Under the pieces are notes generated by a model that ran no database searches, was not told the origin of the DNA, and saw nothing but the letters and a program-made list of their open reading frames with translations. Below are positions 38,481 to 47,633 of a DNA stretch of 64,000 nt, in pieces; positions within the stretch are counted from its first letter, which is position 1; each line of letters begins with the position of its first letter. Origin of the DNA: Chitinophagaceae bacterium (GTDB lineage: Bacteria > Bacteroidota > Bacteroidia > Chitinophagales > Chitinophagaceae); the NCBI GenBank assembly GCA_947458275.1, contig CANGYR010000003.1:151058-215057 (forward strand). Reading direction: 5' to 3'. The translations under genes and the position numbers were made by a program.

Positions 38481-40301
38481 TCAGGATGTTGGTGATTCTG
38501 TGAACTGAGACTGATACAATTTGAAATAGAGGCCTTTTTTTGCAATCAGTTCATCGTGAGAGCCGGATTCCATAATTTCACCCTTATCCAAAACCATAAT
38601 CTTATCGGCTTTTCTGATGGTGCTCAACCTGTGTGCAATGATCAGGGAAGTTCTGCCGGAAATGATTTTGTCAATCGCCTGCTGGATCAATAATTCAGTT
38701 TCAGAATCAACAGAAGAAGTAGCCTCATCTAAAATCAAAATGGCAGGATCATACAACAATGCCCGCATAAAAGAAAGCAATTGCCTTTGACCAAGCGACA
38801 ACGTGGCTCCCCGCTCCATCACATTGTAATTATAACCACCGGGGAGCTGCATAATAAAATCGTGCAACCCTATTAATTTGGCGGCCTCCTCCACCTGCTC
38901 CTGTTTGATGGCAGGATTTCGGAGGGTGACATTATCTGTCAAAGAACCGCTGAATAAAAAAACATCCTGCAAGACTACTGAAATATTTGACCTAAGATAA
39001 TCCAGCGGATATTTTTCTATCGAAAGTTGATCAATAAGTATATCGCCTTTCTGAATACTATAAAGCCGGTTGACCAAACTAATCAAAGATGTTTTTCCGC
39101 TGCCGGTATTTCCAACAAACGCAATCGACTGACCCGGCGAAACTTGAAAAGATATATCCTTCAGTACATGTCTGTCTTTTTCATAGGCAAACCAAACATG
39201 GCTGAAATCAATCTCGCCATTCAATTTTTTAGTTGTGTCAATATTTCTATTTTCCTCTCCGTTGTTTGGCATTACATCTGTATTGTCCAACACTTTAAAT
39301 ACTCTTTCACCGGCAATCATCCCCATCTGTAACACATTGAATTTATCAGCAATTACGCGAAGCGGTCTGAAAAGCAAGTTGAGACACAATATGAAAGAAG
39401 TGATGATGCCCGCAACTTTTTGAGATTCTGCTTCAGGCAATGAAACAGATTGTCTAGCTGCCCACCAAACCATCAATCCAACGCTGAATGCCGATACCAG
39501 TTCCACTACAGGAAAAAAAACCGAATAGGCGAAAATTGATTTTATGTTGGCATTTCTGTGCTCTTTATTGATTTCTCTGAATTTCAGTTCTTCTCTTTTC
39601 TCTGCAGTAAATGCCTGGATAAGCGATACACCGGAAATATGCTCCTGAACAAAAGCATTTAATTTGGCTATAGCATTTCTTACCCTTGTGAAAGATTTAT
39701 TGACGGTTTCTTTGAAAACATAAGTTGCCAGAATTAAAAACGGAAAAGGTATCAAACAAACCAGACTCAATCTCCAGTCAATCAGAAACATATAAATCAG
39801 TACGGAAATAATTGACAATAAATCTGCAATAATGGGAATCAATCCATCACTAAAAATATCATTTACAGATTCAATGTCATTGATGGTTCTTGTAGTTAAT
39901 GTCCCGATGGGTGTTCTGTCGAATTGAGACAAATTAAGATTGAGTACTTTTTTAAAAGTGGTGTTGCGCAAATCCCTGACCACGCTTTGACCCAGTGAAG
40001 CTGTGGTGAAGGTGAAATAAAATCGAGTAACCGATTCCGTTAAAAGCAGGACTATCTGAATAATAGTGATTTCAATGATAAATCCACCGGGGCCGGAAAT
40101 AATTTGTCCAAATGCATTTTCTTTTAACCCATGATTGATGCTTAATTGAATCAGATAAGGGCGAAGAGGAGCAACAAGAGCCAATAGTATTGCTATGCAT
40201 ACTGAGATATAAAATTTTCTTTTGTAGGGAGCAACGAATGTGAATATCCTTCTCAACACAGAAAATTCAAAAATCCTTTTGCCCGATCCGCTATGCTCCA
40301 T
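38481..40301 (-). CDS. ABC transporter, permease-ATPase fusion (MsbA-like)
   Basis: 606-residue half-size exporter. Membrane domain about residues 25-330. ATPase domain with Walker A GNTGSGKTS (about 390-400), signature LSLGQRQ, Walker B AILILDEATSSVDSET and the His switch in IAHRLSTIRKADKI. The signature has Leu in place of the first Gly (LSLGQ), a mild change seen in active exporters. MsbA-type proteins flip lipid A or other lipids; the substrate here is not shown. Next to atpB but divided from it by about 100 nt. Confidence 0.9.
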   Translation of the reverse strand: MEHSGSGKRIFEFSVLRRIFTFVAPYKRKFYISVCIAILLALVAPLRPYLIQLSINHGLKENAFGQIISGPGGFIIEITIIQIVLLLTESVTRFYFTFTTASLGQSVVRDLRNTTFKKVLNLNLSQFDRTPIGTLTTRTINDIESVNDIFSDGLIPIIADLLSIISVLIYMFLIDWRLSLVCLIPFPFLILATYVFKETVNKSFTRVRNAIAKLNAFVQEHISGVSLIQAFTAEKREELKFREINKEHRNANIKSIFAYSVFFPVVELVSAFSVGLMVWWAARQSVSLPEAESQKVAGIITSFILCLNLLFRPLRVIADKFNVLQMGMIAGERVFKVLDNTDVMPNNGEENRNIDTTKKLNGEIDFSHVWFAYEKDRHVLKDISFQVSPGQSIAFVGNTGSGKTSLISLVNRLYSIQKGDILIDQLSIEKYPLDYLRSNISVVLQDVFLFSGSLTDNVTLRNPAIKQEQVEEAAKLIGLHDFIMQLPGGYNYNVMERGATLSLGQRQLLSFMRALLYDPAILILDEATSSVDSETELLIQQAIDKIISGRTSLIIAHRLSTIRKADKIMVLDKGEIMESGSHDELIAKKGLYFKLYQSQFTESPTS

Positions 40302-40417
40302 ATCCGAATATCATGTTTTAATACAATTAGAGAGATTGAATTTTCTTTTCAGGTGTTTACTTAGCTTTTATATTTTTGTCACATGGTATAGCCTTTTTTA
40401 TCATCCCCCATTGGTAT

Positions 40418-42721
40418 TTAAAATTTATTTATGGCTATTTCATAGGCCTTTAAAAAAATAGCACCAAGGTTTTTATAGGGAGGCACGTAGCTATCCCAGC
40501 TTTCTCTTATATTTTTATTTGGATCTTTTGAAAATAAATTCGTTAGAGATGACCACATCTGTTTCCAAACGATTTTACTGTCGCTACGAAAAGACTGGTG
40601 GAGGTAATTTAAAATAGGTTTGTTTATATCTCCCGCTCCTATTTCCTTTGTTGAAATGATATGGGCTTCAGGACATAATTCAAGAATCTTATTGAGATTT
40701 TTATACCCTCCGCATGATCCCAACACTACAATTTTAGCATTAATAGGCATACGTTCTATGGTTCCGGGGAGCCAGTAGCTATGGCCTCTGTGCACCACTA
40801 CCTGGGGATATAATCCATTGACTTCCAAATACTCGTTCAGATGGACCTGAGCGCTATCATCCAGATTGGCGTCATAGTCCAGCGGGAGATTGGCAAAGAC
40901 AAGGACATCATTTTTCAGAGATCTTATTTCCACCCATTCCTTACTCTTTATAATTCTCCACTCATTTGGAGAAAATGAATTCAGAAAAGGAGTAAAATAT
41001 GTCTTACCGTCTTCGTCGCCATAGAAAAAAACCTGTTCTATAATGCGGCCATTGTCATCCTGTAATTCGGTTTTAGTAATCTCGTAAATAGAAGGTATTC
41101 CGGCTATGGAAGATAAATCAATACGATTGACACTATCTGCAGAAAGAAAAATATTTTTTAACAGCCCGTAGATCAATGCCCCCCGACTGTTTTCCTCATA
41201 CAGGCACTGTGCTTCATTATCCTTTACATAATTTAAAATTGACTGTTGTAGCTTTTTATCTGTAATACTACTGTATGAATCCGCTACATCTGTAGCGTCT
41301 TCCAGACTTCCGGATTTATCAAGATTGGCAACAAATGCTTTCATCAGAAATTCGGAATTTCTGGATGGCATACACCTCAAAAATGTATCTAACCGATTAA
41401 AGTTGGCGGCCATTTTTATAAACTTCTTGAAAAAATCAAAATGAACGTTTATAAGCAGCGAGTCTGTCCTTGGCTTCGCCCCCAGTTTAAGCATCATTCT
41501 GCTGAAACTATGTTTATAGCTGGATGTATAAATATCATTTTCTCCCATCACGATAACATAATAAATTTCATCGGCAGTGAGAGGATCAATAGATTTCATT
41601 CGCTTTGACAAATTACTTTCGTCATGCAGCGTATTGATGGGTGTAATAAAATGTCTGACGGCCTTATCTCTCAGCGACTCCAAAAGTCCGTTGGTACCAT
41701 ACATGGCGATCGGTGTATCCTTGGCAGGTGAAGATATTCGACGGAAATATTGTTTCTCTGTGCTGACCAGTAATTTAAAATATCCTACACTATCATAATT
41801 GATTTCATCTTTACCCAAGTATTTTTTAATATGCTCAATTGAATTCCTCCCGGAAAGTATATCATCAAGAAAAGGAAAATACATCAGCGCCTGAGGTGTT
41901 TGACTTAATTGCGCAACAACTTTTACCAGCTCATTGGAACTGTTGTGTATCAATTTGCCTTCGGGAGAGGTTACTGATTGGGCATAGGAATATAATTGTA
42001 CCGGATTTTTTTTACAGGCAACTACAATCAAACTGTCAGCAAAGGGCTGATTTACGTATGGACGTATTGTAGTCAATATATTTTCAGGATGCAAAAAACA
42101 ATACTTGAGGTAAACTGTTGTTCTTGCTTCTTCTATGTATGGATGATCGTTGAAAACATCTGTTATAGCTTTTGCAACGGAATACGGCTGATTGTCAATA
42201 AAACCAATCAATGGCTCTGATAAATTTGATTTGATGACAGATTGCATGCAATCAATAAGCATCGGAAACTCCGCAGCGGTTATTTCTCTTTTTTTTATTG
42301 CAACCCGATAAGTGAATAAAGTTTTTGAGATATAATTCAGCAGTTTGATTTTTTCATTGTTTTTTGAAATAGAATCATTGGCTTCAATCCAAATCTGTAA
42401 CTCGTCAATTTTGCGAATCAACGCATCCGTGATGTGGAGATTGACTTCTTCATTTTTTCCGGGATGATACAACTGATCTTTTATTCCATCCATACCGTCA
42501 ATGATACGTTGCTCCTTGTCAATTTTCTCGTGAAAAAATTGTCTTTGTAAAGGAATTTTAACCGTATCAGCGGAGGCGGTTGCTTCTTTGGCAATGATTG
42601 AGGATAAAAAAAGGAAAAATATAATTAAGGGAGTTGTAGCACTCAATCCGGGGCTAATAAAACCATATTTTCTGTATTTAACCCGGCGCAAAAGGAGTAG
42701 ATATCTTTCGGAATTGTTCAT
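40418..42721 (-). CDS. exported protein with separase/CHAT-like (clan CD) C-terminal domain
   Basis: 767 residues. An N-terminal basic stretch precedes a hydrophobic segment (TPLIIFFLFLSSIIA, about 31-45) that looks like a signal peptide or anchor. About 560 residues of mostly helical sequence follow with no recognised family. The C-terminal part has VVVHRGHSYW (His644 and His647) and, after a short linker, IVVLGSCGGYKNL (Cys670). A His in HxGH or GHS after a beta strand, then Gly-x-Cys-Gly after another, is the dyad layout of clan CD cysteine peptidases (caspase, CHAT, separase). His644 and Cys670 are 26 residues apart, as in separase. The following ISTKEIGAGDINKPIL would fit the next strand. 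Function and activity are inference. Monocistronic. Confidence 0.65.
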   Translation of the reverse strand: MNNSERYLLLLRRVKYRKYGFISPGLSATTPLIIFFLFLSSIIAKEATASADTVKIPLQRQFFHEKIDKEQRIIDGMDGIKDQLYHPGKNEEVNLHITDALIRKIDELQIWIEANDSISKNNEKIKLLNYISKTLFTYRVAIKKREITAAEFPMLIDCMQSVIKSNLSEPLIGFIDNQPYSVAKAITDVFNDHPYIEEARTTVYLKYCFLHPENILTTIRPYVNQPFADSLIVVACKKNPVQLYSYAQSVTSPEGKLIHNSSNELVKVVAQLSQTPQALMYFPFLDDILSGRNSIEHIKKYLGKDEINYDSVGYFKLLVSTEKQYFRRISSPAKDTPIAMYGTNGLLESLRDKAVRHFITPINTLHDESNLSKRMKSIDPLTADEIYYVIVMGENDIYTSSYKHSFSRMMLKLGAKPRTDSLLINVHFDFFKKFIKMAANFNRLDTFLRCMPSRNSEFLMKAFVANLDKSGSLEDATDVADSYSSITDKKLQQSILNYVKDNEAQCLYEENSRGALIYGLLKNIFLSADSVNRIDLSSIAGIPSIYEITKTELQDDNGRIIEQVFFYGDEDGKTYFTPFLNSFSPNEWRIIKSKEWVEIRSLKNDVLVFANLPLDYDANLDDSAQVHLNEYLEVNGLYPQVVVHRGHSYWLPGTIERMPINAKIVVLGSCGGYKNLNKILELCPEAHIISTKEIGAGDINKPILNYLHQSFRSDSKIVWKQMWSSLTNLFSKDPNKNIRESWDSYVPPYKNLGAIFLKAYEIAINKF

Positions 42722-42870
42722 TTTTTTATATTTCCCGTTTTCAAATATCCTTAATATAGTCGGGAACAGTAAAAATAATTGTCAATTTACAGATATTCAA
42801 CCTTATTTGTCTTAACAATTTGATAATATTAATATATGCCGGGAAAATAAGGGTTGTGCTAACGAAGATA

Positions 42871-42878
42871 TAATTTTG
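42871..42878 (+). promoter_or_regulatory. -7 promoter element of the response regulator gene
   Basis: TAATTTTG matches TAnnTTTG, 14 nt before the ATG at 42893. A TTG is present at 42854 but at short spacing. Confidence 0.45.
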
Positions 42879-42892
42879 CATCACTACTAATT

Positions 42893-43567
42893 ATGAGCAG
42901 CAAGAAAAAAATTCTTATCGCAGACGATGAGCCGGATATTCTGGAAATATTGCAGTTCAATCTTGCAGCTGAGGGATTTGAAGTATTTACTGCAAAAAAC
43001 GGAGACGAAGCCATCATCAAAGCAACTTCCGAATCTCCGGATTTAATCATTCTTGATATAATGATGCCCGGAAAAAACGGTATTGATGTTTGCAAACATC
43101 TCAGAGCTATTCCACAATTCAGCAATACATTGATAATTTTTCTCACTGCTATCAATAATGATCTTTCAGAAGTGAAAGGACTTGAATCCGGAGCAGACGA
43201 TTACCTTAACAAACCCATTCGGCCAAAAGTACTGCTCAGCAAGGTAAATGCCCTCTTTAGAAGAATTGTAAAAACGGAGGAGGATGTTTTGCAAATTGGC
43301 AACTTACAGATAGACAGAGAAAAATATAATGTGAGGCTCAATAATGAGGATATCCTTCTGGCAAGAAAGGAATTTGAACTCTTATCCTTACTCGCATCCA
43401 AACCCGGAAAAGTATTTTTGAGAAATGAGATTCTGCATCAGGTGTGGGGCACAGACGTCATTGTCGGAGACAGAACTATTGATGTACATATCCGTAAAAT
43501 CAGACAGAAACTAAACCTTGACTGTATTACAACCGTAAAAGGTGTAGGATATAAATTTGAGTTATAA
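42893..43567 (+). CDS. OmpR/PhoB-family response regulator
   Basis: 224 residues. Receiver domain with the acidic pair Asp11-Asp12, phosphoacceptor Asp55 in IILDIMMPGKNG, and the conserved Lys in YLNKPI. C-terminal winged-helix DNA-binding domain (about 125-224) with LARKEFELLSLLASKPGKV, VWGTDVIVGDRTIDVHIRKIRQKL and the end VKGVGYKFEL. The sensor kinase gene follows after 69 nt. Sequence style is close to PhoB; PhoB-type regulators bind 11-bp-period direct repeats, and such an array is found at 50441-50480 in this window. The link is inference. Confidence 0.93.
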   Translation: MSSKKKILIADDEPDILEILQFNLAAEGFEVFTAKNGDEAIIKATSESPDLIILDIMMPGKNGIDVCKHLRAIPQFSNTLIIFLTAINNDLSEVKGLESGADDYLNKPIRPKVLLSKVNALFRRIVKTEEDVLQIGNLQIDREKYNVRLNNEDILLARKEFELLSLLASKPGKVFLRNEILHQVWGTDVIVGDRTIDVHIRKIRQKLNLDCITTVKGVGYKFEL

Positions 43568-43636
43568 TATTTAATCTGTTTTACTTTTTACCCGCATGTT
43601 TGTCTGAATCGTTGTAGATTGCAATAATCAGAAAAA

Positions 43637-44683
43637 ATGTTTTCCAATAAAAATTATTCGCCCCGACAACTTGCAACAATTTGCTCTTTCATAATCAGCC
43701 TTGCTGTAGGGATATTGTTATTCTTTTTCGTAAGAAACAAGTGGATTGCAGTATTCAGCTTTGTTTTACTTTTTATCGGATGTTACTTTCTGATTTCATA
43801 CGCAATAGACTCTTTTGTTTACCGTCAAATCAAATTGATCTATAAAATTATTTCGCAGACCAAAGCTTCAAAAAAAGAAGAGTTTTATTATAAAAATTTC
43901 CTTCCTCAAAAAAGGATTGATGAGGTTACAGAAGATGTAGAAAAATGGGCTGCGCAGAGTAAAAAGGAAATTGAAATACTCCAGCAAAATGAGAAATTCA
44001 GAAAAGAATTTCTGCAAAATCTCAGTCACGAATTGAAAACTCCTATTTTTTCTATACAAGGATATGTAGATACCCTTTTAAACGGAGCGCTTCATAACAG
44101 CGAAGTAAATATAAAGTTTTTACAGAGCGCCGAAAGAAATATTGATCGCCTCGTGAATCTGCTGGATGATCTGGACGAAATATCAAAATTAGAGAGTGGT
44201 GAGTTGAAGCTAAACAATAAGAATTTTATTATTCAGGATTTGGTGAAAGACGTATTTGAATCACTTTATATTAAATTAAAGGAGAAGGAAATAAACTATC
44301 ATATCAAAAAAGGTTGCGAGCAACCATTGATGGTATATGCTGATAAGGAAAAAATCAGGCAAGTCATCATCAACCTAGTTGACAACGCAATTAAATACGG
44401 AAAGCAGAACGGGATCATTGAAGCCGGCTTTTATAAACTGGAAGACAAAAAAGTACTTGTGGAAGTTACTGATGATGGATCGGGTATTGCAGAAGAACAT
44501 CGTCTGAGAATTTTTGAACGTTTTTATCGTACTGATCATGCGAGAAGCAGAAAAGTGGGTGGAAGCGGTCTCGGATTGGCTATATGCAAACACATCATCG
44601 AAGCCCATGAAGAGAAAATTCAGGTCAGAAGTACAATAGATGTAGGTACCACTTTTAATTTCTCCCTCACCTCCGCAAAATAA
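43637..44683 (+). CDS. sensor histidine kinase (PhoR-like)
   Basis: 348 residues. Two membrane helices at the N-terminus (LATICSFIISLAVGILLFFF and IAVFSFVLLFIGCYFLISYA) with almost no periplasmic loop between them, then a linker helix, a dimerisation domain with phospho-His131 in NLSHELKTPIF, and the ATPase domain (NLVDNAIKYG, DDGSGIAEEH, FYRTDHARS, GGSGLGLAICKHI). The lack of a large outer sensor domain and no PAS domain suggest that it senses through the membrane or a partner protein, as PhoR does with the Pst/Pit-PhoU system. Partner of the response regulator just upstream. Confidence 0.92.
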   Translation: MFSNKNYSPRQLATICSFIISLAVGILLFFFVRNKWIAVFSFVLLFIGCYFLISYAIDSFVYRQIKLIYKIISQTKASKKEEFYYKNFLPQKRIDEVTEDVEKWAAQSKKEIEILQQNEKFRKEFLQNLSHELKTPIFSIQGYVDTLLNGALHNSEVNIKFLQSAERNIDRLVNLLDDLDEISKLESGELKLNNKNFIIQDLVKDVFESLYIKLKEKEINYHIKKGCEQPLMVYADKEKIRQVIINLVDNAIKYGKQNGIIEAGFYKLEDKKVLVEVTDDGSGIAEEHRLRIFERFYRTDHARSRKVGGSGLGLAICKHIIEAHEEKIQVRSTIDVGTTFNFSLTSAK

Positions 44684-44813
44684 TTCAAACAAATCTCTTT
44701 AGGGCTTATCTTACATATTTGGCAATGCAATAGCTGAATGGTAATTTTGTTTGAATTTTAATAATTCAAAATTATAACTTGAAATCTCATTAGAGGAGAA
44801 ATTATCTATAAGA

Positions 44814-45971
44814 ATGCCAAAGCTAGTCCGAATTACTACCACTCCTATATTTTTAAATGTTATTCTTAAAGGCCAGATGAAATTCATTAAAGAAAATGGC
44901 TTTGAAGTAACAATGATAAGCAGTTATGGAAATGAGTTAAAGAGTGTGGTTGAACGAGAAAGCTGTCCGCATATCGTCGTTAATTTTACCAGAAAAATTA
45001 CACCTTTTGCTGATTTAATTGCACTAATAAAATTATTTTTTATCCTTAAAAAAATTAAGCCGGAAATTGTTCATACTGAAACACCTAAGGCCGGGTTGAT
45101 TGGACTTTGGGCAGCCAAATTATCGGGCGTTCCTGTTCGTATTCATACCATAGCAGGTCTTCCCTGGATGGAATACAATGGCATTGTCAGAAAAATTTTA
45201 ATGTTGATGGAAAAATTAACAGCAATGGCTGCCTCCAAAATATATCCGAATTCTTTCGTACAAAAAGATTTCTTATTTCAAAACAACATTGGGAGAAAAA
45301 AAATGCAAGTGCTGGGAAATGGATCAAGTAACGGCATTGATATTCATCATTTTTCTTTAACCCAGGAATTAATTGATAAAGCTGCTGAGCTTAAAAAAAA
45401 TACCTGCTTAAAAGAAAACGCACATATCTGGATTTTTATTGGAAGAGTTGTAAAAGACAAAGGTGTAACTGAATTGACAGAAGCTTTCATGAATTTGCTA
45501 TCGTATTATCCCGACGATCAATTATGGATTGTCGGAGAAGAGGAACCTGAACTCGATCCTTTAGATGAAAAGTACATAGATATTCTAAAATCTCATCCAT
45601 CTATCAAGTGCTGGGGATTTAGGCAGGATGTTCGACCGTTTCTTGTTGCAGCTAATACTTTAGTATTTCCAAGTTATAGGGAAGGATTTCCCAATGTTCC
45701 TCTTGAGGCCGCCTGTCTGGAATGCGCGCTGATCCTGTCTGATATCAACGGCTGCAATGAAATTGTACAAAATGGAAAAGACGGACTACTCATCCCTCCA
45801 AAGAATACTCAAGCATTGCTTGATGCCATGCTATATCTCAGAGAAAATCCTGCAACAACAGAGAAACTCATCACATCTGCAAAAGAAAAAGTAATAAAGA
45901 ACTACGACAGAAAGATCATCTGGAATCTTTTGTTGGCAGAGTACAAGAAATTAATAGCTGAACAAGACTGA
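44814..45971 (+). CDS. glycosyltransferase family 4
   Basis: 385 residues, GT-B fold. The N-terminal half has IVHTETPKAGLIGLWAAKLSGVP; the C-terminal half has FIGRVVKDKGVTELTEAF and the sugar-nucleotide site YREGFPNVPLEAACLECALILSDINGCNEIV (EX7E-type). Likely transfers a sugar in capsule, exopolysaccharide or O-antigen assembly. It stands alone: no other polysaccharide genes are adjacent, and it is separated from the kinase gene by 130 nt and closed by a terminator. Confidence 0.88.
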   Translation: MPKLVRITTTPIFLNVILKGQMKFIKENGFEVTMISSYGNELKSVVERESCPHIVVNFTRKITPFADLIALIKLFFILKKIKPEIVHTETPKAGLIGLWAAKLSGVPVRIHTIAGLPWMEYNGIVRKILMLMEKLTAMAASKIYPNSFVQKDFLFQNNIGRKKMQVLGNGSSNGIDIHHFSLTQELIDKAAELKKNTCLKENAHIWIFIGRVVKDKGVTELTEAFMNLLSYYPDDQLWIVGEEEPELDPLDEKYIDILKSHPSIKCWGFRQDVRPFLVAANTLVFPSYREGFPNVPLEAACLECALILSDINGCNEIVQNGKDGLLIPPKNTQALLDAMLYLRENPATTEKLITSAKEKVIKNYDRKIIWNLLLAEYKKLIAEQD

Positions 45972-46007
45972 CCAGTCTCTTATTTTTTCTAAGCTATTAT
46001 ATAAAAA

Positions 46008-46029
46008 AAGCAGCCGTTACCGGCTGCTT
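46008..46029. terminator. bidirectional hairpin terminator
   Basis: AAGCAGCCG, loop TTAC, CGGCTGCTT: perfect 9-bp stem between the convergent ends of the glycosyltransferase gene (45971) and the beta-helix lipoprotein gene (46052), with A residues on the left flank giving a T tail for the minus strand. Confidence 0.8.
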
Positions 46030-46051
46030 GATTACTGCATATGAAGAACTA

Positions 46052-47458
46052 TTAAAACTTAGACCATCCTTTCCACCATGTATCATTTGCATCACATGCT
46101 CCTCTGTAGGTGGTTGGTGTAAAAAATGAATTGGATAATTTAGAATCAGTAAAAGAAGCTCCGGACAATGCGGGTGATGCAACAGCAGGATTGAAATCAA
46201 CTGTGTTGTCATATTTGAAAGGAGCTGTCAGATCTACAGCACTGTTCTCTGTTAAAAATGTATTTCCATTGTTATCCAGATAAGTTTTAAAATCAGCCGT
46301 AAGCCAACCTGTAGGGTTAGCAGTATTGGCAGTGTAGGAAATCTGTGTCTTGTTTCCGGCAATAATGTTGTTGGCATAAAGTGCCTTTGGATTTGCGCTT
46401 GAAATATTCAAGTCAACGGCAGTCCCATCTTTTGCATCCAGCAACCAACCGGTAGGCCATCCCATGACAATTGAATTACAAATACTGATGGCTGAATTTC
46501 TTCTGGTGTGTATGCCTCTTCCAAAATTAGAGTTTCCTACATTCGTCAATGTTGCACGAGGACCAACAAGTGTTACGTTACTGAAAACAGCAGATGTTTG
46601 TGGTGCTAAGGCACTCCCTGCAGCATCGTTGTCACTCTCAAACCCATTACTTCTGCTGATATCCGCTACAGAGCTGTCTCTGAATGCTATCGCAAACTGA
46701 ACTTTTCCACTGAAGCCGTTATCAGAATCAAAATCATCATCGAGACCTTTGTAAGCTATGAGATGCTTGCAGTTTACAGTTCCGCCAAACCATTCAAAAC
46801 TGTCATCATTGGCATAAGCAACCTGAACATAATCAATTACTGTTTGACTTCCTACACCGGCGAGCGTCAGACCATTGATTTCTTTATCAGGTAAAAAAGC
46901 ATATCCTGCATATTCAATGCGAACATATTTCAAAATACCGCTGTTGTCAGCCGGATTTTGTGATTGAGTTTTTGGAGTACCGAACAAACCCAATCCATCA
47001 CTGTTGTTGATACCGCCTTCAATTTCACCAATACCTTCTACTCCATTGAACGAAGCATTTGTTGGTGCGTTACCCAATACTACCAGACCGGCCCAGTCGC
47101 CCGGTTTGGGATCAGATGCATCAGAAGTGAATACAATAGGTTTGTCAGCTGTTCCTTCAGCAATGATTTTACAACTGCGTGTAATAACCAATCCTCCGTT
47201 GCGACCTCTTTCCCCTACGATTTTTGTTCCAGGCTCAATGGTTAGAATGGCGCCATTGGTAACATAAACGATACCACGCAGTTTATATACAAATTCTGCT
47301 TTCAATGTTCTGTTGGAAGTAATACGTCCTTCCAAAATCACATTCTCACTTGTGTTGTTGTTATTGTTGTTGTTGGAGGGAGCGCCGTCTACTTCTATTT
47401 TACGACATCCGCTACCCAGAAATAATGCCGTGATGGCAATCAGTGTTAAACGTTTCAT
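46052..47458 (-). CDS. surface lipoprotein with right-handed beta-helix-like repeats
   Basis: About 468 residues from ATG 47458 (MKRLTLIAITALFLGSGCRK), which places the lipobox Cys correctly; the frame opens 9 codons earlier at 47485. An Asn run and linker lead to beta-helix-like sequence (VTNGAILTIEPGTKIVGERG, GGLVITRSCKIIAEGTADKP) and Gly/Asn/Asp-rich strands. This kind of protein is often misnamed a transporter in databases. It follows the TonB receptor gene at 47634 on the same strand, with GTTCC/GGAAC repeats in the 175-nt gap, and may be its surface partner. Ligand unknown; the PHO-box-like array upstream of the receptor suggests phosphate or organic phosphate. Confidence 0.78.
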   Translation of the reverse strand: MKRLTLIAITALFLGSGCRKIEVDGAPSNNNNNNNTSENVILEGRITSNRTLKAEFVYKLRGIVYVTNGAILTIEPGTKIVGERGRNGGLVITRSCKIIAEGTADKPIVFTSDASDPKPGDWAGLVVLGNAPTNASFNGVEGIGEIEGGINNSDGLGLFGTPKTQSQNPADNSGILKYVRIEYAGYAFLPDKEINGLTLAGVGSQTVIDYVQVAYANDDSFEWFGGTVNCKHLIAYKGLDDDFDSDNGFSGKVQFAIAFRDSSVADISRSNGFESDNDAAGSALAPQTSAVFSNVTLVGPRATLTNVGNSNFGRGIHTRRNSAISICNSIVMGWPTGWLLDAKDGTAVDLNISSANPKALYANNIIAGNKTQISYTANTANPTGWLTADFKTYLDNNGNTFLTENSAVDLTAPFKYDNTVDFNPAVASPALSGASFTDSKLSNSFFTPTTYRGACDANDTWWKGWSKF

Positions 47459-47487
47459 TTGCTTGTTTTTTTTTGTTAGATACATGC

Positions 47488-47599
47488 CGTTCCGATGGAA
47501 CGAGTTATTTGTTTTACTTTTTTTTAGAGATATTTCGTTCCTATGGAACGAGTTAGTTGTTATTATCTTTTGTTAGAAACATTTCGTTCCTACGGAACG
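47488..47599. repeat. three palindromic repeats (CGTTCC-N3-GGAACG)
   Basis: CGTTCCGATGGAACG at 47488-47502, CGTTCCTATGGAACG at 47536-47550 and CGTTCCTACGGAACG at 47585-47599, spaced 48-49 bp, each in a similar context (A/T-rich with TTTTAGAGAYAT before it). Two more copies with the same context lie at 57436-57497. They look like a family of dispersed REP-like palindromes. Confidence 0.75.
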
Positions 47600-47633
47600 A
47601 GTCAGTGGTTTTTTACTTTATACTTTTAACTTT

